Of a DNA stretch of 64,000 bases, positions 9,301 to 19,433 are shown one piece after another. How positions within the stretch are numbered: the stretch's first letter is position 1; each line of letters begins with the position of its first letter. Where the stretch lies: contig NZ_JANZXB010000003.1 of NCBI RefSeq assembly GCF_025371035.1, positions 124,001 to 188,000 on the forward strand, in the 5' to 3' direction. The notes beneath the pieces are model-generated. The model ran no database searches. It had not been told where the DNA came from and saw only the letters and a program-made list of their open reading frames with translations. This stretch comes from Sphingomonas sp. LC-1. Its GTDB lineage: Bacteria; Pseudomonadota; Alphaproteobacteria; Sphingomonadales; Sphingomonadaceae. The translations under genes and the position numbers were made by a program.

Positions 9301-11589
9301 TCAGAAGGTCAAGCCATACTTCATCGCCATCCCGCGCTCGGGCGGCAGGGCGGCGATATGGCCGGAATCGCGCCGCCAGAAGATATGGGTCGACAATTGC
9401 CCGGCGCCCAGCGGCACCGCATGGCGCAGCTCCGCCAACAACTCGCGGCCCGTCGGGGCGAGCGACAGGCGGTTGGTGGTCCAGCCATCGACCTGTCCCC
9501 CGGCATAGTCCCAATGCGACGGCAGGCGCAGGTCAAGCCCACCGGTCATCACCCGCAAGGGTTGGGACAGGCGAAGGTCGAGCTGGTCGCCGCCGAACAG
9601 GCCACGCTTGCCCGCCTCGACCGACCAGGACCGGCTGGCCAGCATCCCGCCGCCCAGTCCGCCATCCGCGCGGGTCCATCCGCTGCGCCAGCGCATCGCC
9701 AGCGCCCAGCCGCCGCCCGCATCGCTCCACCGGGCGGAGGTGTCGGCGAACCAGCTCGTCCCCCGCGCCTGTCCCAGCGCGCCGCCGAACCAGCCGCCCA
9801 GCACGGTCGATCGCTCGGCCAGTCGCGTGACGCCCATCATCAACGCCACCGGCCCCAGCGGGCGGTCGACTGCCAGGCTGGCCTGGTCATAGGTCGGCGG
9901 GACCATCCCCGGGGCGGGGGCGGCGAAACGGCCATTCTCGGCCATCATGCTCACCCCCAGTCCGCCCAGCCGGTGATGCAGCGCGGCCGAGGCGCGGGGC
10001 GCTCGGTCGACGCCGAAGCCGGGATCCGCGAGCAGAAAGGCCGCGCCCGACTGCCCCGTCCAGCCGGAGATCAGCGCGTCCCCGGCGCTGGCGAAGCCGA
10101 ACCCGACCATCGTGTCCGGGCTGAGCATTTGGGTCACGCTGCCCGCGACGATCCGGCGGGTTGCGCCGGACGCATCGGCGGGGACGATGGCACGCAGCCG
10201 GGCTTCGCCGGGCATCTGCACCGCACTGGTCAGCGCAACCGTGCGGGTGCCGTCGCGGACCGCTGCGCCCTCGATCCGGCCGAGCAGCGCGGGGGCGAGC
10301 AATGCACGGGGGCTCGCCTGCGCCACGGTGGCGGACAGATCGACCTGATAGGCGCGGGCATAGCCGTCCAGCGCGACGAGGTTCAGCCCCTGCACCCGCG
10401 CATCGCCCATGGCGGGGGAAAGCCGCGCATTGACCGTCATCGACACCGCGGCGGTGCCGCCCGCGACACTCATCGCGCCGACCGGCTGGAAGGCGGCGGT
10501 CAGGTCCAGCGTGCCCCGGCCATAGACGCTGTCGGTACCGCCGGTCCCCGCCTCGCGCGCGGTGCGAAGCAGCAGGTCGGCGATCTGCGCCCCGGTCAGG
10601 TTGGGAAAGGCCTGGGCCAGCAGCGCGGCCGCGCCGGTGATCTGCGGCGCGGCAAAGGAGGTACCCGACCAGAGCAGCCGCGTACCGCTGGCATCCGGGG
10701 CCTCCACCCGCTCGCCCAGCGCGGTCAGATAATGGGCGGCGGACTGACCCGCCCGGTTGCTGAAGGAAGAGATGGTGCCGCTCTGTCCGATCGATCCGGC
10801 GATGATGACCTGTCCGCGCGCCACCGAATCATTGTTCGCGATCTGCGCCAGCAAGGTCGGATCGGACTCGCCGTCATTCCCGGCGGAGATGACGATCACC
10901 ATTCCGGCGGCGGTGGCCCGGTTGATCGCGGCCAGCAGCGCGGAGGGCGGGGTGTCGTTGGAGCCGAGCGAGATGTTGACCACCCGGGCCCCCGCCTGCC
11001 GCGCGACGTCCAGCCCGCGCGCGATCGAGGTGGAGGAGAAGGAGCATTTGCCGCCCAGCCCGCCATCGGTGCCGCTGCTCGTCCCGCAACTGCCCGGCTC
11101 GTCGGCGCGCAGGACCAGGATGGTCGAATCGAACGCCACGCCCTGGGCGCGGTTGCCGCCGCGTCCGCCCGCGGCGGTGAAGGTGACGGCGGTGCCATGC
11201 CCGTCCTCGTCCCCGGTGCCCCGCGTGCCCGCAAGATCGGTCGAGGCGCTGGCAATTCGTCCGGTGAACAGCCCGGTCCGCGTATCGAGCCCCGAATCGA
11301 TCACGCCTAGCGTCACGCCCGCGCCGGTCGCCCCGCGCTGATAGGCGGCCAGCGCGTTCATCGACACTGCGCCGCTCGTCGCGCGGTAGCCCGCCGTGTC
11401 GTAATTCTGCGTCGGTGCCGGTGTCGGGGTGGGCGTCGGCGTAGGGGATGGAGTCGGTGTCGGCGTGACGGTCGGGGGTGTCGGGGTCGACTGGACGCCG
11501 CCACCCCCGCCACAGGCCGACAGCATCGCCGTCATGGCACAGGCCATGCCCCCCATCGCCATTCCGCGCGCCGAACCGATCCCCGCCAT
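9301..11589 (-). CDS. S8 (subtilisin-like) serine peptidase lipoprotein with beta-rich C-terminus
   Basis: A 762-residue protein. The N-terminus has a lipobox LSAC (C26) followed by poly-Gly and a Thr-Pro-rich linker (about 33-60). The S8 domain has D98 (GVIDSGLD), H131 (DGHGTAV), oxyanion N238 (SAGND) and S311 (SGTSFAAP). Residues from about 390 to 762 are rich in alternating hydrophobic/Gly patterns and end in a terminal Phe (KYGLTF), as outer-membrane barrels do. A signal lipoprotein plus subtilase plus barrel matches the layout of autotransporters such as Bordetella SphB1 and Neisseria NalP; barrel formation is inferred. The start at 11589 is chosen for the AAGGGTAAA upstream and the signal peptide. 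Confidence 0.82.
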   Translation of the reverse strand: MAGIGSARGMAMGGMACAMTAMLSACGGGGGVQSTPTPPTVTPTPTPSPTPTPTPTPAPTQNYDTAGYRATSGAVSMNALAAYQRGATGAGVTLGVIDSGLDTRTGLFTGRIASASTDLAGTRGTGDEDGHGTAVTFTAAGGRGGNRAQGVAFDSTILVLRADEPGSCGTSSGTDGGLGGKCSFSSTSIARGLDVARQAGARVVNISLGSNDTPPSALLAAINRATAAGMVIVISAGNDGESDPTLLAQIANNDSVARGQVIIAGSIGQSGTISSFSNRAGQSAAHYLTALGERVEAPDASGTRLLWSGTSFAAPQITGAAALLAQAFPNLTGAQIADLLLRTAREAGTGGTDSVYGRGTLDLTAAFQPVGAMSVAGGTAAVSMTVNARLSPAMGDARVQGLNLVALDGYARAYQVDLSATVAQASPRALLAPALLGRIEGAAVRDGTRTVALTSAVQMPGEARLRAIVPADASGATRRIVAGSVTQMLSPDTMVGFGFASAGDALISGWTGQSGAAFLLADPGFGVDRAPRASAALHHRLGGLGVSMMAENGRFAAPAPGMVPPTYDQASLAVDRPLGPVALMMGVTRLAERSTVLGGWFGGALGQARGTSWFADTSARWSDAGGGWALAMRWRSGWTRADGGLGGGMLASRSWSVEAGKRGLFGGDQLDLRLSQPLRVMTGGLDLRLPSHWDYAGGQVDGWTTNRLSLAPTGRELLAELRHAVPLGAGQLSTHIFWRRDSGHIAALPPERGMAMKYGLTF

Positions 11590-11766
11590 TTTACCCTTCG
11601 CCCCGCGCCCTTGGCTTGTCGGATTGTCATAGAGCGGGTTGGACCCGGTGCGAAGGGGGCGCGAGAGGGGGGAAAGGACAAGTCGGGACGATCGGGCCCG
11701 GATGATGGCCCGATCCGCGATGCACGGCTTGCGACGCTTCGGCCGCGCGCCTAAACGCTGGCCGCG

Positions 11767-12429
11767 ATGCTGCCCGCCCTTGCCCATATCGACGCCTGGA
11801 TCTTCGATCTGGACAATACGCTCTATCCCGCGAGCGCCAATCTGTTCGCGCATATCGACCGGCGAATGACCGCGTTCGTCGGCGAGCTGCTGGGGCTGGA
11901 GCCTGACGAAGCGTTCCGCGTGCAGAAGGAATATTTCCATGCGCACGGCACGACGCTGGCCGGGCTGATGGCCGAGCATGATGTCGATCCCGCCGCTTTC
12001 CTGGCCTATGTCCACGATATCGAGATGGACGTGCTGGAACAGGACGCGCCGCTCGCCGCCGCGCTGGCCAAGCTGCCGGGGCGCAAGCTGGTCTTCACCA
12101 ATGGCGACAAGCCCTATGCGCTGAAGGTGCTCGACCGGCTGGGGCTGGGCAGCCATTTCGAGGCGGTGCACGACATCACCGCCATGGGTCTCGTCCCCAA
12201 GCCGCAGCCATCCGCCTATGCGGGGCTGTGCGCGGCGTTCGACATCGATCCGACCCGTGCCATCTTCTTTGAGGACATGGCGCGCAACCTGATCCCCGCC
12301 AAGGCGATCGGGATGACGACCGTGTGGGTCGACAACGGCTCCGAACAGGGGCCCGAGGCCGCCCGCGACCATATCGACTACACCGTCCACGCGCTGACGC
12401 CGTGGCTGACGAGCATTTTGGAGGACTGA
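11767..12429 (+). CDS. HAD-family pyrimidine 5'-nucleotidase-like hydrolase
   Basis: A 220-residue HAD-superfamily hydrolase. Motif I is [10 protein letters not shown] (nucleophile D14, acid/base D16), motif II is VFTNGDK, motif III is the lysine in [10 protein letters not shown] and motif IV is [14 protein letters not shown] with a four-helix cap after motif I is typical of the SDT1-like pyrimidine 5'-nucleotidase subfamily, which dephosphorylates UMP/CMP-type nucleotides. It ends 2 bp before dapD, so the two genes are co-transcribed. That linkage is widespread in sphingomonads but has no obvious metabolic logic. The 177-bp space upstream is shared with the divergent peptidase gene and should contain both promoters. 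Confidence 0.85.
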   Translation: MLPALAHIDAWIFDLDNTLYPASANLFAHIDRRMTAFVGELLGLEPDEAFRVQKEYFHAHGTTLAGLMAEHDVDPAAFLAYVHDIEMDVLEQDAPLAAALAKLPGRKLVFTNGDKPYALKVLDRLGLGSHFEAVHDITAMGLVPKPQPSAYAGLCAAFDIDPTRAIFFEDMARNLIPAKAIGMTTVWVDNGSEQGPEAARDHIDYTVHALTPWLTSILED

Positions 12430-12431
12430 CG

Positions 12432-13259
12432 ATGGCTCACGAACTGGCCGCCACCATCGATGCTGCCTGGGAAAACCGGGCCGAGCTGGATTTCGCCACC
12501 CAGGGCGAGGCGCGGATCGCCGTCGACCGCGCGCTGGCACTGCTCGACCGGGGCGAGGCGCGCGTCGCCGAGCCCGATGGCAATGGCGGCTGGACGGTCA
12601 ACCAGTGGCTGAAAAAGGCGGTGCTGCTGTCGTTCCGCCTCAACGACAATGTCCTGATCGATAACGGGCCCGGTGCGGGCCACTGGTTCGACAAGGTGCC
12701 GTCGAAGTTCAGCGGCTGGTCGGAAGCCGAATTCCGCGCTGCCGGCTTCCGCGCGGTGCCCGGCTCGGTCGTGCGGCGCGGCGCGCATGTCGCCAAGGGC
12801 GCGATTCTGATGCCCAGCTTCGTCAATATCGGCGCCTATGTCGGTGAGGGTACGATGGTCGACACTTGGGCGACCGTGGGCAGCTGCGCACAGATCGGCA
12901 AGAACGTCCATCTGTCGGGCGGCGCGGGCATCGGCGGCGTGCTGGAGCCGCTGCAGGCGGGGCCGGTCATCATCGAGGACGGCGCGTTCATCGGCGCGCG
13001 GGCCGAAGTCGCCGAGGGCGTTCGCGTCGGTGAGGGCGCGGTGCTGTCGATGGGCGTCTATCTGGGCGCTTCGACCAAGATCATCGATCGCGAGACGGGC
13101 GAAGTCTTCCGCGGCCATGTGCCGCCTTATTCGGTGGTGGTGCCCGGCACGACGCCTTCGGTGGATGGCAAGCCGGGCCTGTACTGCGCGGTGATCGTCA
13201 AGCGCGTCGATGCACAGACCCGCTCGAAGACCAGCATCAACGACCTGCTGCGCGACTGA
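12432..13259 (+). CDS. dapD: 2,3,4,5-tetrahydropyridine-2,6-dicarboxylate N-succinyltransferase
   Basis: A 275-residue enzyme (E. coli DapD is 274). It transfers succinyl from succinyl-CoA to tetrahydrodipicolinate in the succinylase branch of lysine and meso-diaminopimelate synthesis. The N-terminal helical domain ([17 protein letters not shown]) is followed by a left-handed parallel beta-helix of hexapeptide repeats at about 105-230 ([34 protein letters not shown]). The C-terminus has the conserved [20 protein letters not shown]. The start at 12432 follows GGAGGACTGACG, a good ribosome binding site overlapping the end of the upstream gene. A strong hairpin follows. Confidence 0.95.
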   Translation: MAHELAATIDAAWENRAELDFATQGEARIAVDRALALLDRGEARVAEPDGNGGWTVNQWLKKAVLLSFRLNDNVLIDNGPGAGHWFDKVPSKFSGWSEAEFRAAGFRAVPGSVVRRGAHVAKGAILMPSFVNIGAYVGEGTMVDTWATVGSCAQIGKNVHLSGGAGIGGVLEPLQAGPVIIEDGAFIGARAEVAEGVRVGEGAVLSMGVYLGASTKIIDRETGEVFRGHVPPYSVVVPGTTPSVDGKPGLYCAVIVKRVDAQTRSKTSINDLLRD

Positions 13260-13266
13260 TTCTAGC

Positions 13267-13294
13267 AAGCCCCTCCCGCCTGCGGGAGGGGCTT
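13267..13294. terminator. Perfect 12-bp hairpin after dapD
   Basis: AAGCCCCTCCCG pairs perfectly with CGGGAGGGGCTT across a 4-base loop, 8 bp after the dapD stop codon. No run of T follows on the plus strand, so it is a terminator-like hairpin more than a canonical intrinsic terminator. It lies between convergent genes and may work for both strands. Confidence 0.7.
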
Positions 13295-13297
13295 AAG

Positions 13298-13512
13298 GTT
13301 CACGCGAAGCCGCGAAGTCGCGAAGAAGAATGAGTTTCGCGCGGAGGCGCGGAGAACGCAGAGGTGTTGGGCACGGCGACAGCCTTCATCCTGCCTAATT
13401 TGCCTGTGAAAAAAACAGAACGATCGCCCAGCGCGACCCTCCTCCGCGTCTCCGCGCCTCCGCGCGAACCAAAATCTTTTCTGCTTCGCGTCTTCGCGGC
13501 TTCGCGTGAACC
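13298..13512. repeat. Long imperfect inverted repeat element (about 70-bp arms)
   Basis: The left arm (13298-13364) and the right arm (13440-13512) are imperfect reverse complements. Each carries GGTTCACGCGAAGCCGCGAAG next to the outer end and the GCGCGGAGGCGCGGAG core next to the inner end, around a 75-bp unrelated centre. The inner core is the same as in the element at 8067-8205. It fills the gap between dapD and the convergent transporter gene. It carries no protein gene and resembles a non-coding dispersed element. Confidence 0.8.
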
Positions 13513-13515
13513 AAA

Positions 13516-15057
13516 TTACAATCCCACCCGCTTGGCCAGCCACCGCGCCGCCGCTTCCGGGCTTTCCTTGGCCGCGTCATTCCGGTCGACCCGGTAGTTC
13601 GCCTCGCGCATCGCCTCGACCGGAATGCGGTTCAGCATCGGGCGCAGCGCCTCCACGAATTTCGAGTCGCCGGCGCGATCCTTCGCCACCAGCAACACCG
13701 CGTCATAGCCGGGGATCGCCCGCTTCGGATCGCTCAGCACCGTCAGTCGATCCGCCGCGATCCGCCCGTCCGAGGAAAAGGCGGAGATGACATCCGCCCG
13801 CCCGCTATCCAGCGCGCGGTACATGAAGGTTGGGCTGTACGGCGTCATGCCGGCGAAATGCAGCGCATAGGCATCGCGCACCGCCGCCCATTCGGGCCGG
13901 TCGAGAAATTCCAGATCGCTGCCCAGTTTCAGGCGCGGCGCGACCCCCGCCAGATCGCTCAGCGAGCGCACGCCCAGCCGGTTCGCCAGCGGCGTCTTCA
14001 TCGCAAAGGCATAGGCATTTTCGAACCCCAGCGGCCCCAGCATCGTGACATCGCGGGTCGCCGTCCATTGTTCGAGGGCCGCCAGCATCGCGTTTCGAGC
14101 CGGGGAATCATGCCGGTGCATCGCGGTGGTCCACAGCGTCCCCGCATAATCGACATAGACGTCCACCCGGCCCGCCGCCGTCGCCTCGAACGCCACCGCC
14201 GAACCCAGCCCGTCGCGATAGCTGACCGAATAGCCGGCACGGGTCAGACGGTCGCCGATCAGCCGGGCGAGGATATATTGCTCCGAAAAGTTCTTGGCGC
14301 CGATCACCACCTCGCGGCGCGGCTCGCCCCGATGCGGCCAGAGCGGTTGCGTCGCCAGCCCGCAGCCGAGCGCCAGCGCGACCAGCCCGCCGATCCACAG
14401 GCCCCGCTTGCGACGTGCCAGACCCCGCTCGATCAGCCCGATCAGCGCATCGACTGCCAGCGCCAGCGCCGCCGCCGCCACGCATCCGGCCAGCACCAAT
14501 GTCCAGGCCTGGGTCTGCAGCCCGGCAAAGATCATATCGCCGAGCGACGGCTGCCCGACCGTGGTGGACAGCGTGGCCGCGCCGATCGTCCACACCGCCG
14601 CCGTCCGGATACCGGCCGCCAGCACCGGCGCGACCAGGGGGGCCTCGACCAGACGCAGCTTCTGGCCCCGTGTCATCCCCACGGCGTCGGCGGCCTGCAA
14701 CACCGCCGGATCGAGCCCGAGCAGCCCCGTCACCCCGTTTCGCAGGATCGGCAACAGCGCATACAGCGTCAGCGCCAGCAAGGACGGCAGGAAACCCAGC
14801 GCCGGTATCCCGCCGCCGACCAACCCCGACAGGCTGAGCAGCACGGGATAGAAGAGCGCAAGCAGGGCCAGCGCCGGAATGGTCTGCACCAGACTTGCCA
14901 GGCCCAGCGCGACCCGCGACAGGCCCGGTCGCCGCGCACAGGCAAAGGCCAGCGGCACCGCAATGACGATGCCGAGCAGCAGCGCGGCCATGCTGACCAG
15001 CACATGCTGGGCGAGGAGCGGGGGTATGCGCGACAGGGCGTCGAGGAAACCGCTCAT
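13516..15057 (-). CDS. Osmoprotectant/quaternary-amine ABC transporter: permease fused to substrate-binding domain
   Basis: A 513-residue fusion. Residues 1-215 are an OpuCB/ProW-type permease with about five or six helices and the coupling region LLPILRNGVTGLLGLDPAVLQAADAVGMT. After a further helix (about 220-238), residues 248-513 form an OpuAC-type binding domain (VVIGAKNFSEQYILARLIGDRL, DVYVDYAGTLWTTA, ADVISAFSSDGRI) exposed to the periplasm. The start overlaps the upstream ATPase stop by 4 bp, so both genes form an ATP-driven importer. Such fusions carry glycine betaine, choline or carnitine; related fusions (EgtU of Streptococcus pneumoniae and Helicobacter pylori) import ergothioneine. 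The ligand cannot be chosen from the sequence by eye. Confidence 0.88.
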   Translation of the reverse strand: MSGFLDALSRIPPLLAQHVLVSMAALLLGIVIAVPLAFACARRPGLSRVALGLASLVQTIPALALLALFYPVLLSLSGLVGGGIPALGFLPSLLALTLYALLPILRNGVTGLLGLDPAVLQAADAVGMTRGQKLRLVEAPLVAPVLAAGIRTAAVWTIGAATLSTTVGQPSLGDMIFAGLQTQAWTLVLAGCVAAAALALAVDALIGLIERGLARRKRGLWIGGLVALALGCGLATQPLWPHRGEPRREVVIGAKNFSEQYILARLIGDRLTRAGYSVSYRDGLGSAVAFEATAAGRVDVYVDYAGTLWTTAMHRHDSPARNAMLAALEQWTATRDVTMLGPLGFENAYAFAMKTPLANRLGVRSLSDLAGVAPRLKLGSDLEFLDRPEWAAVRDAYALHFAGMTPYSPTFMYRALDSGRADVISAFSSDGRIAADRLTVLSDPKRAIPGYDAVLLVAKDRAGDSKFVEALRPMLNRIPVEAMREANYRVDRNDAAKESPEAAARWLAKRVGL

Positions 15058-15809
15058 GCCCGCAGCGCCGCCAGCCGCTCGGCCTGGTGCCGGGGCACCG
15101 CCATCAGCGCTTGCGCCGCCGCGCCGCCTTCGCCCGCGACCAGTTGCGCGGGCGTGGCGTCGGCGACGATCCGCCCGCGCTCCATCACCAGCACCCGGTC
15201 CGCCGTCAGCAGCGCCTCCGCCATGTCATGGGTGACGAGCAGCGTCGTCAGCCCCAGTCTTTCATGAAGCGCCACCAACCGCCCCGCCACCGCATCGCGG
15301 GTCACCGGGTCGAGCGCGCCCAGCGCTTCGTCGAGCAACAGGATCGGCGGTTCGGTCGCCAGGGCGCGGGCGATCGCGACCCGCTGGCGCTGACCGCCGG
15401 ACAGGGCATCGGGCATGCGGTTCGCCACATCGCGGGGCAGGTCGACCAGATCGAGCATCTCCTCCACCCGTCCGCCTGTCGTGCGTCCGGTCAGGCGGAA
15501 GCCGATCGCGATATTGCCCGCCACCGTCATGTGGGGGAACAGGCCATGCTGTTGAAAGACATAGCCGATTCGGCGGCGCAGGGCGTGGGGCGGCTCCGCC
15601 ATGACGTCGCGTCCGTCGATGAGGACGCGACCGCTATCGGGTGTTTCCAGCCGATTGATCGTCCGCAGCAAAGTCGATTTGCCCGATCCCGACGCACCGA
15701 CCAGCGCGACGAACGTACCGCGCGCGATCGTCAACGACACATGATCGACCGCCGTCACCGCGCCATAGCGGCGGCACAGATGGTCGAGCACGATCATCGG
15801 GTCGGGCAT
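15054..15809 (-). CDS. ABC transporter ATP-binding protein, osmoprotectant/ergothioneine type
   Basis: A 251-residue ATPase for the fused permease downstream. Walker A is GASGSGKS (about 38-45), the Q-loop is in IGYVFQQHGLFPHMTV, the signature is LSGGQRQR (about 137-144) and Walker B is ILLLDEALGALD, with the switch histidine in LLVTHDMAEAL. Alanine follows DE in Walker B, where most relatives have proline (DEPLGALD or DEPFGALD). The protein lacks the long CBS extension seen in many OpuCA/ProV proteins. It is the first gene of a two-gene operon and diverges from glpX across a 153-bp gap that must hold both promoters. Confidence 0.88.
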   Translation of the reverse strand: MPDPMIVLDHLCRRYGAVTAVDHVSLTIARGTFVALVGASGSGKSTLLRTINRLETPDSGRVLIDGRDVMAEPPHALRRRIGYVFQQHGLFPHMTVAGNIAIGFRLTGRTTGGRVEEMLDLVDLPRDVANRMPDALSGGQRQRVAIARALATEPPILLLDEALGALDPVTRDAVAGRLVALHERLGLTTLLVTHDMAEALLTADRVLVMERGRIVADATPAQLVAGEGGAAAQALMAVPRHQAERLAALRA

Positions 15810-15962
15810 GGTGGGCGATCATGAGGATGCAACATGGATCGGTCAAACGCCCCGATCACCCTTTCCGCCGCAGGCGTCGAAGCTTTCGGACTGTTCCTCG
15901 TCCATTCGGCGCGATAAGGCATGTAAAACATGTTCAACAAACGCCTTGGCGTCAGGAGAGTT

Positions 15963-16933
<971 letters not shown>

Positions 16934-16937
<4 letters not shown>

Positions 16938-17650
16938 TCCTCGCCGCCGTCCTCCTCTTCGCCTCGCTGGCGGGGATATGGTGGTTTCAGAAGGGCGATC
17001 TGGGCGAGTATCGGCGATTCAAGGCGCTGAACGATGGTCATTCGCGCCGGATGCGGTTCCGGCTGTGGCTGGCTCGTTCGGCGCTCGCCTTTCTGGCGCC
17101 GGTGCTGGTCGGACTGCTCCTGCTCGGGCGGCTGGATGCGATGGCGGTCATGCCGGGCGAGTTTGGCGGGCTGGCGGGTGCGATGCCGTCGATCTTCCAC
17201 GACGACGATGCGATACGGCCGATGCTGATCGGCGGTGCGGTCGGCGGGTTGGTGGCGGCGGCGGTGCTGGCACGCCTGCGCAAGCGCAAGCCGCTGGGCG
17301 ATGTGTCGGCCCTTCTTCCCCGCGAACGGCGCGAACTGAAATATGGCGCGGCGCTCAGCGTGATGGCGGGCGTGACGGAAGAGGCGTTTTTCCGCCTCTA
17401 TCTACCGCTGTTGATCGCAATGGTGACGGGGCAGGCGGGGGTCGGTTTCCTGGCGTCGCTCCTGCTGTTCGGGGCGATGCATCGCTATCAGGGGTGGGCC
17501 GGGATCATCGCCACCACCGCCCTGGGGGCGGTGATGACCGGGCTGTACCTGATGACCGGGGCCTTGTGGGTGGTGATGCTGGTCCATGTGTTGGTGGACC
17601 TGAACGGCCTCGTCGTCACGCCATTGCTGAGCGGGACGCTACGCCGTTGA
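16934..17650 (+). CDS. CPBP (ABI) family intramembrane metalloprotease
   Basis: A 238-residue polytopic membrane protein. Hydrophobic segments occur at about 1-17, 48-66, 96-113, 139-160, 170-185, 190-210 and 211-230. CPBP motifs are present in order: E149-E150-A-F-F-R154, H183 in GAMHRYQG and H218 in LVHVLVDLNG. These are the likely metal ligands of Rce1-like intramembrane proteases. The ATG overlaps the glpX stop (ATGA), giving coupled translation. Bacterial members have mostly unknown substrates. The long 30-residue soluble insertion after the third helix is unremarkable. Confidence 0.85.
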
Positions 17651-17675
17651 AGGCGGAACGGTGTGCTTGCCAGAG

Positions 17676-17695
17676 GCCCCAGCCTGCGCTGGGGC
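17676..17695. terminator. Hairpin between convergent genes
   Basis: GCCCCAGC pairs perfectly with GCTGGGGC around a CTGC loop in the 59-bp space between the CPBP gene and the convergent ABC permease gene. No T-run follows on either strand. It could end transcripts from both sides, or be one copy of a short palindromic repeat. Confidence 0.55.
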
Positions 17696-17709
17696 GACGT
17701 TCGAGAGGA

Positions 17710-18471
17710 TCAGTTCTTCAGCCGCCAGCCGGTGCGGAAGATCCAGCCGATCCACGCCAGACATGCCAGCAGAAACAGCCCCGTCACGCCCAGGCTGACC
17801 CCCGGCGTCACGTCCGACGTGCCGAAGAAGGTCCAGCGGAAGCCGTTGATCAGATAGACGACCGGGTTGAACAGCGTCACCGTCCGCCATGGCTCGGGCA
17901 GGATCGTCACCGAGTAGAAGGCACCGCCCAGAAAGGTCAGCGGCGTGACGATCAGCAGCGGAATGACCTGCAACTGCTCGAACCCGCGCGCCCAGATGCC
18001 GATCGCGAAGCCGAACAGCGAAAAGGTCACTGCCACCAGCAGAAGATAGAAGATCATCGCGATCGGGTGGAGGATCGACAGGTCGACGAACAGATAGGCG
18101 GTGGCGAGGATGACCAGCCCGATCACCATCGACTTGCTCGCCGCCGCGCCGACATAGCCCAGCACCGTTTCGATCGGTGACAGCGGCGCGGACAATATCT
18201 CGTACATGGTACCGGTGAATTTGGGCATGTAGATGCCCAGGCTCGCATTCAGGATGCTTTCCGAGAAGATGGAGAGCAGCATCAGCCCCGGCACGATGAA
18301 CGCGCCATAAGGAACGCCCGACACCTGGTTCATTGCCGATCCGATCGCGGTGCCGAACACCACGAAGTACAGCGTCGTGGTGATGACCGGCACCATCAGG
18401 CTGGTCCACACGGTCCGCCGGAACCGCGCCATCTCGAAGCGATAGATCGCCCATATGCCATGCAGGTTCAT
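17710..18471 (-). CDS. ABC-2 type transporter permease
   Basis: A 253-residue permease with six predicted helices (about 22-42, 60-80, 105-130, 140-165, 170-192, 225-245). It has the ABC-2 hallmark [20 protein letters not shown] followed by [23 protein letters not shown]. This is the YadH/NodJ-like exporter subfamily. It overlaps the ATPase gene upstream by 4 bp, so the pair is one exporter. The substrate is unknown; relatives are tied to polysaccharide, lipid or drug export. A gene pair of this kind is widely conserved in alphaproteobacteria. Confidence 0.88.
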   Translation of the reverse strand: MNLHGIWAIYRFEMARFRRTVWTSLMVPVITTTLYFVVFGTAIGSAMNQVSGVPYGAFIVPGLMLLSIFSESILNASLGIYMPKFTGTMYEILSAPLSPIETVLGYVGAAASKSMVIGLVILATAYLFVDLSILHPIAMIFYLLLVAVTFSLFGFAIGIWARGFEQLQVIPLLIVTPLTFLGGAFYSVTILPEPWRTVTLFNPVVYLINGFRWTFFGTSDVTPGVSLGVTGLFLLACLAWIGWIFRTGWRLKN

Positions 18472-19400
18472 GCGCGCGTCCCCTCGACCAGATCGACGAA
18501 AATATCCTCCAGCGAGGATTTGTAGGTTTCCAGATCGACGAACCCGATTCCCAGTTCGCCCAGCATCCGCAACAGCGAGGGGATGCCCGTATGCTCGGCC
18601 CGCGCATCGAAGATGTAGCGAAGCCGCTTGCCGTCATCCTCCAGCGCCAGGTGCCATTCGGCCAGCGCGGGCGGGATCGCCGCCATCGGCTCGGCCAGCG
18701 TCAGCACCATTTCGCGCTTGCCGAGCTTCTTCATCATCTCGGCCTTTTCCTCGACCAGGAGCAGGCGGCCCTTGGCGATCACGCCCACCCGGTCGGCCAT
18801 TTCCTCGGCCTCCTCGATATAATGGGTGGTCAGGATGATGGTGACGCCGCGCTCGCGCAGACGGTGGACCAGCTTCCACATGTCGCGGCGCAGCTCGACA
18901 TCGACGCCCGCGGTGGGTTCGTCGAGGAACAGCAGGTCGGGTTCGTGCGACAGCGCCTTGGCGATCAGCACCCGGCGCTTCATACCGCCGGACAACTCCA
19001 TCAGCTTGGCATGGCGCTTGTCCCACAGCGACAGGTCGCGCAGCACCTGCTCGACATAAGCGGGGTTGGGTGCCCTGCCGAACAGGCCCCGGCTGAAATT
19101 GACCGTGTCGATGACCCGCTCGAACATGTCGACCGACAGTTCCTGCGGCACCAGCCCGATTTTCCGCCGCGCACCCTTATAATCGCGCAGGGCGTCATGC
19201 CCGTCGACGCGGATCGCGCCCGCAGAGGGGGTGACGATGCCGCACACGATCGAGATCAGCGTCGTCTTGCCCGCGCCATTGGGGCCGAGCAGCGCGAAAA
19301 TCTCGCCGCGCCGGATGGTCAGGTCGACCGGCTGGAGCGCGGTCACCCCGCTCTTATAGGTCTTGGTCACGCCCTCGACGGACAGGATCGGGTCGGTCAT
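18468..19400 (-). CDS. ABC-2 exporter ATP-binding protein
   Basis: A 310-residue ATPase (YadG/NodI-like). Walker A is [11 protein letters not shown] (about 36-46), the signature is [15 protein letters not shown] (about 136-150), Walker B is [12 protein letters not shown] and the switch histidine is in [16 protein letters not shown]. The C-terminal 80 residues form the accessory domain usual for this subfamily. It is the first gene of the operon with the permease at 17710. The upstream gap to the DsbA-like gene is 33 bp on the same strand, so it may also be read through from the M48-DsbA operon. Confidence 0.9.
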   Translation of the reverse strand: MTDPILSVEGVTKTYKSGVTALQPVDLTIRRGEIFALLGPNGAGKTTLISIVCGIVTPSAGAIRVDGHDALRDYKGARRKIGLVPQELSVDMFERVIDTVNFSRGLFGRAPNPAYVEQVLRDLSLWDKRHAKLMELSGGMKRRVLIAKALSHEPDLLFLDEPTAGVDVELRRDMWKLVHRLRERGVTIILTTHYIEEAEEMADRVGVIAKGRLLLVEEKAEMMKKLGKREMVLTLAEPMAAIPPALAEWHLALEDDGKRLRYIFDARAEHTGIPSLLRMLGELGIGFVDLETYKSSLEDIFVDLVEGTRA

Positions 19401-19433
19401 GCGGCAGTCCCCCGTTGGAAGATCGCCGCTTTA

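Noticed and set aside
9250-11310. Long plus-strand reading frame (686 codons) opposite the subtilase
   Set aside because: It is low-complexity His/Arg/Gly-rich and is explained by the S8 peptidase on the other strand, which has a complete triad.
13858-15267. Long plus-strand reading frame opposite the transporter genes
   Set aside because: Gln/Arg-rich composition is typical of an antisense shadow; the minus-strand genes have clear permease and ATPase motifs.
15920-15932. Palindrome CATGTAAAACATG upstream of glpX as an operator
   Set aside because: A 4-bp arm pair is expected by chance, and no regulator or second copy is visible nearby.
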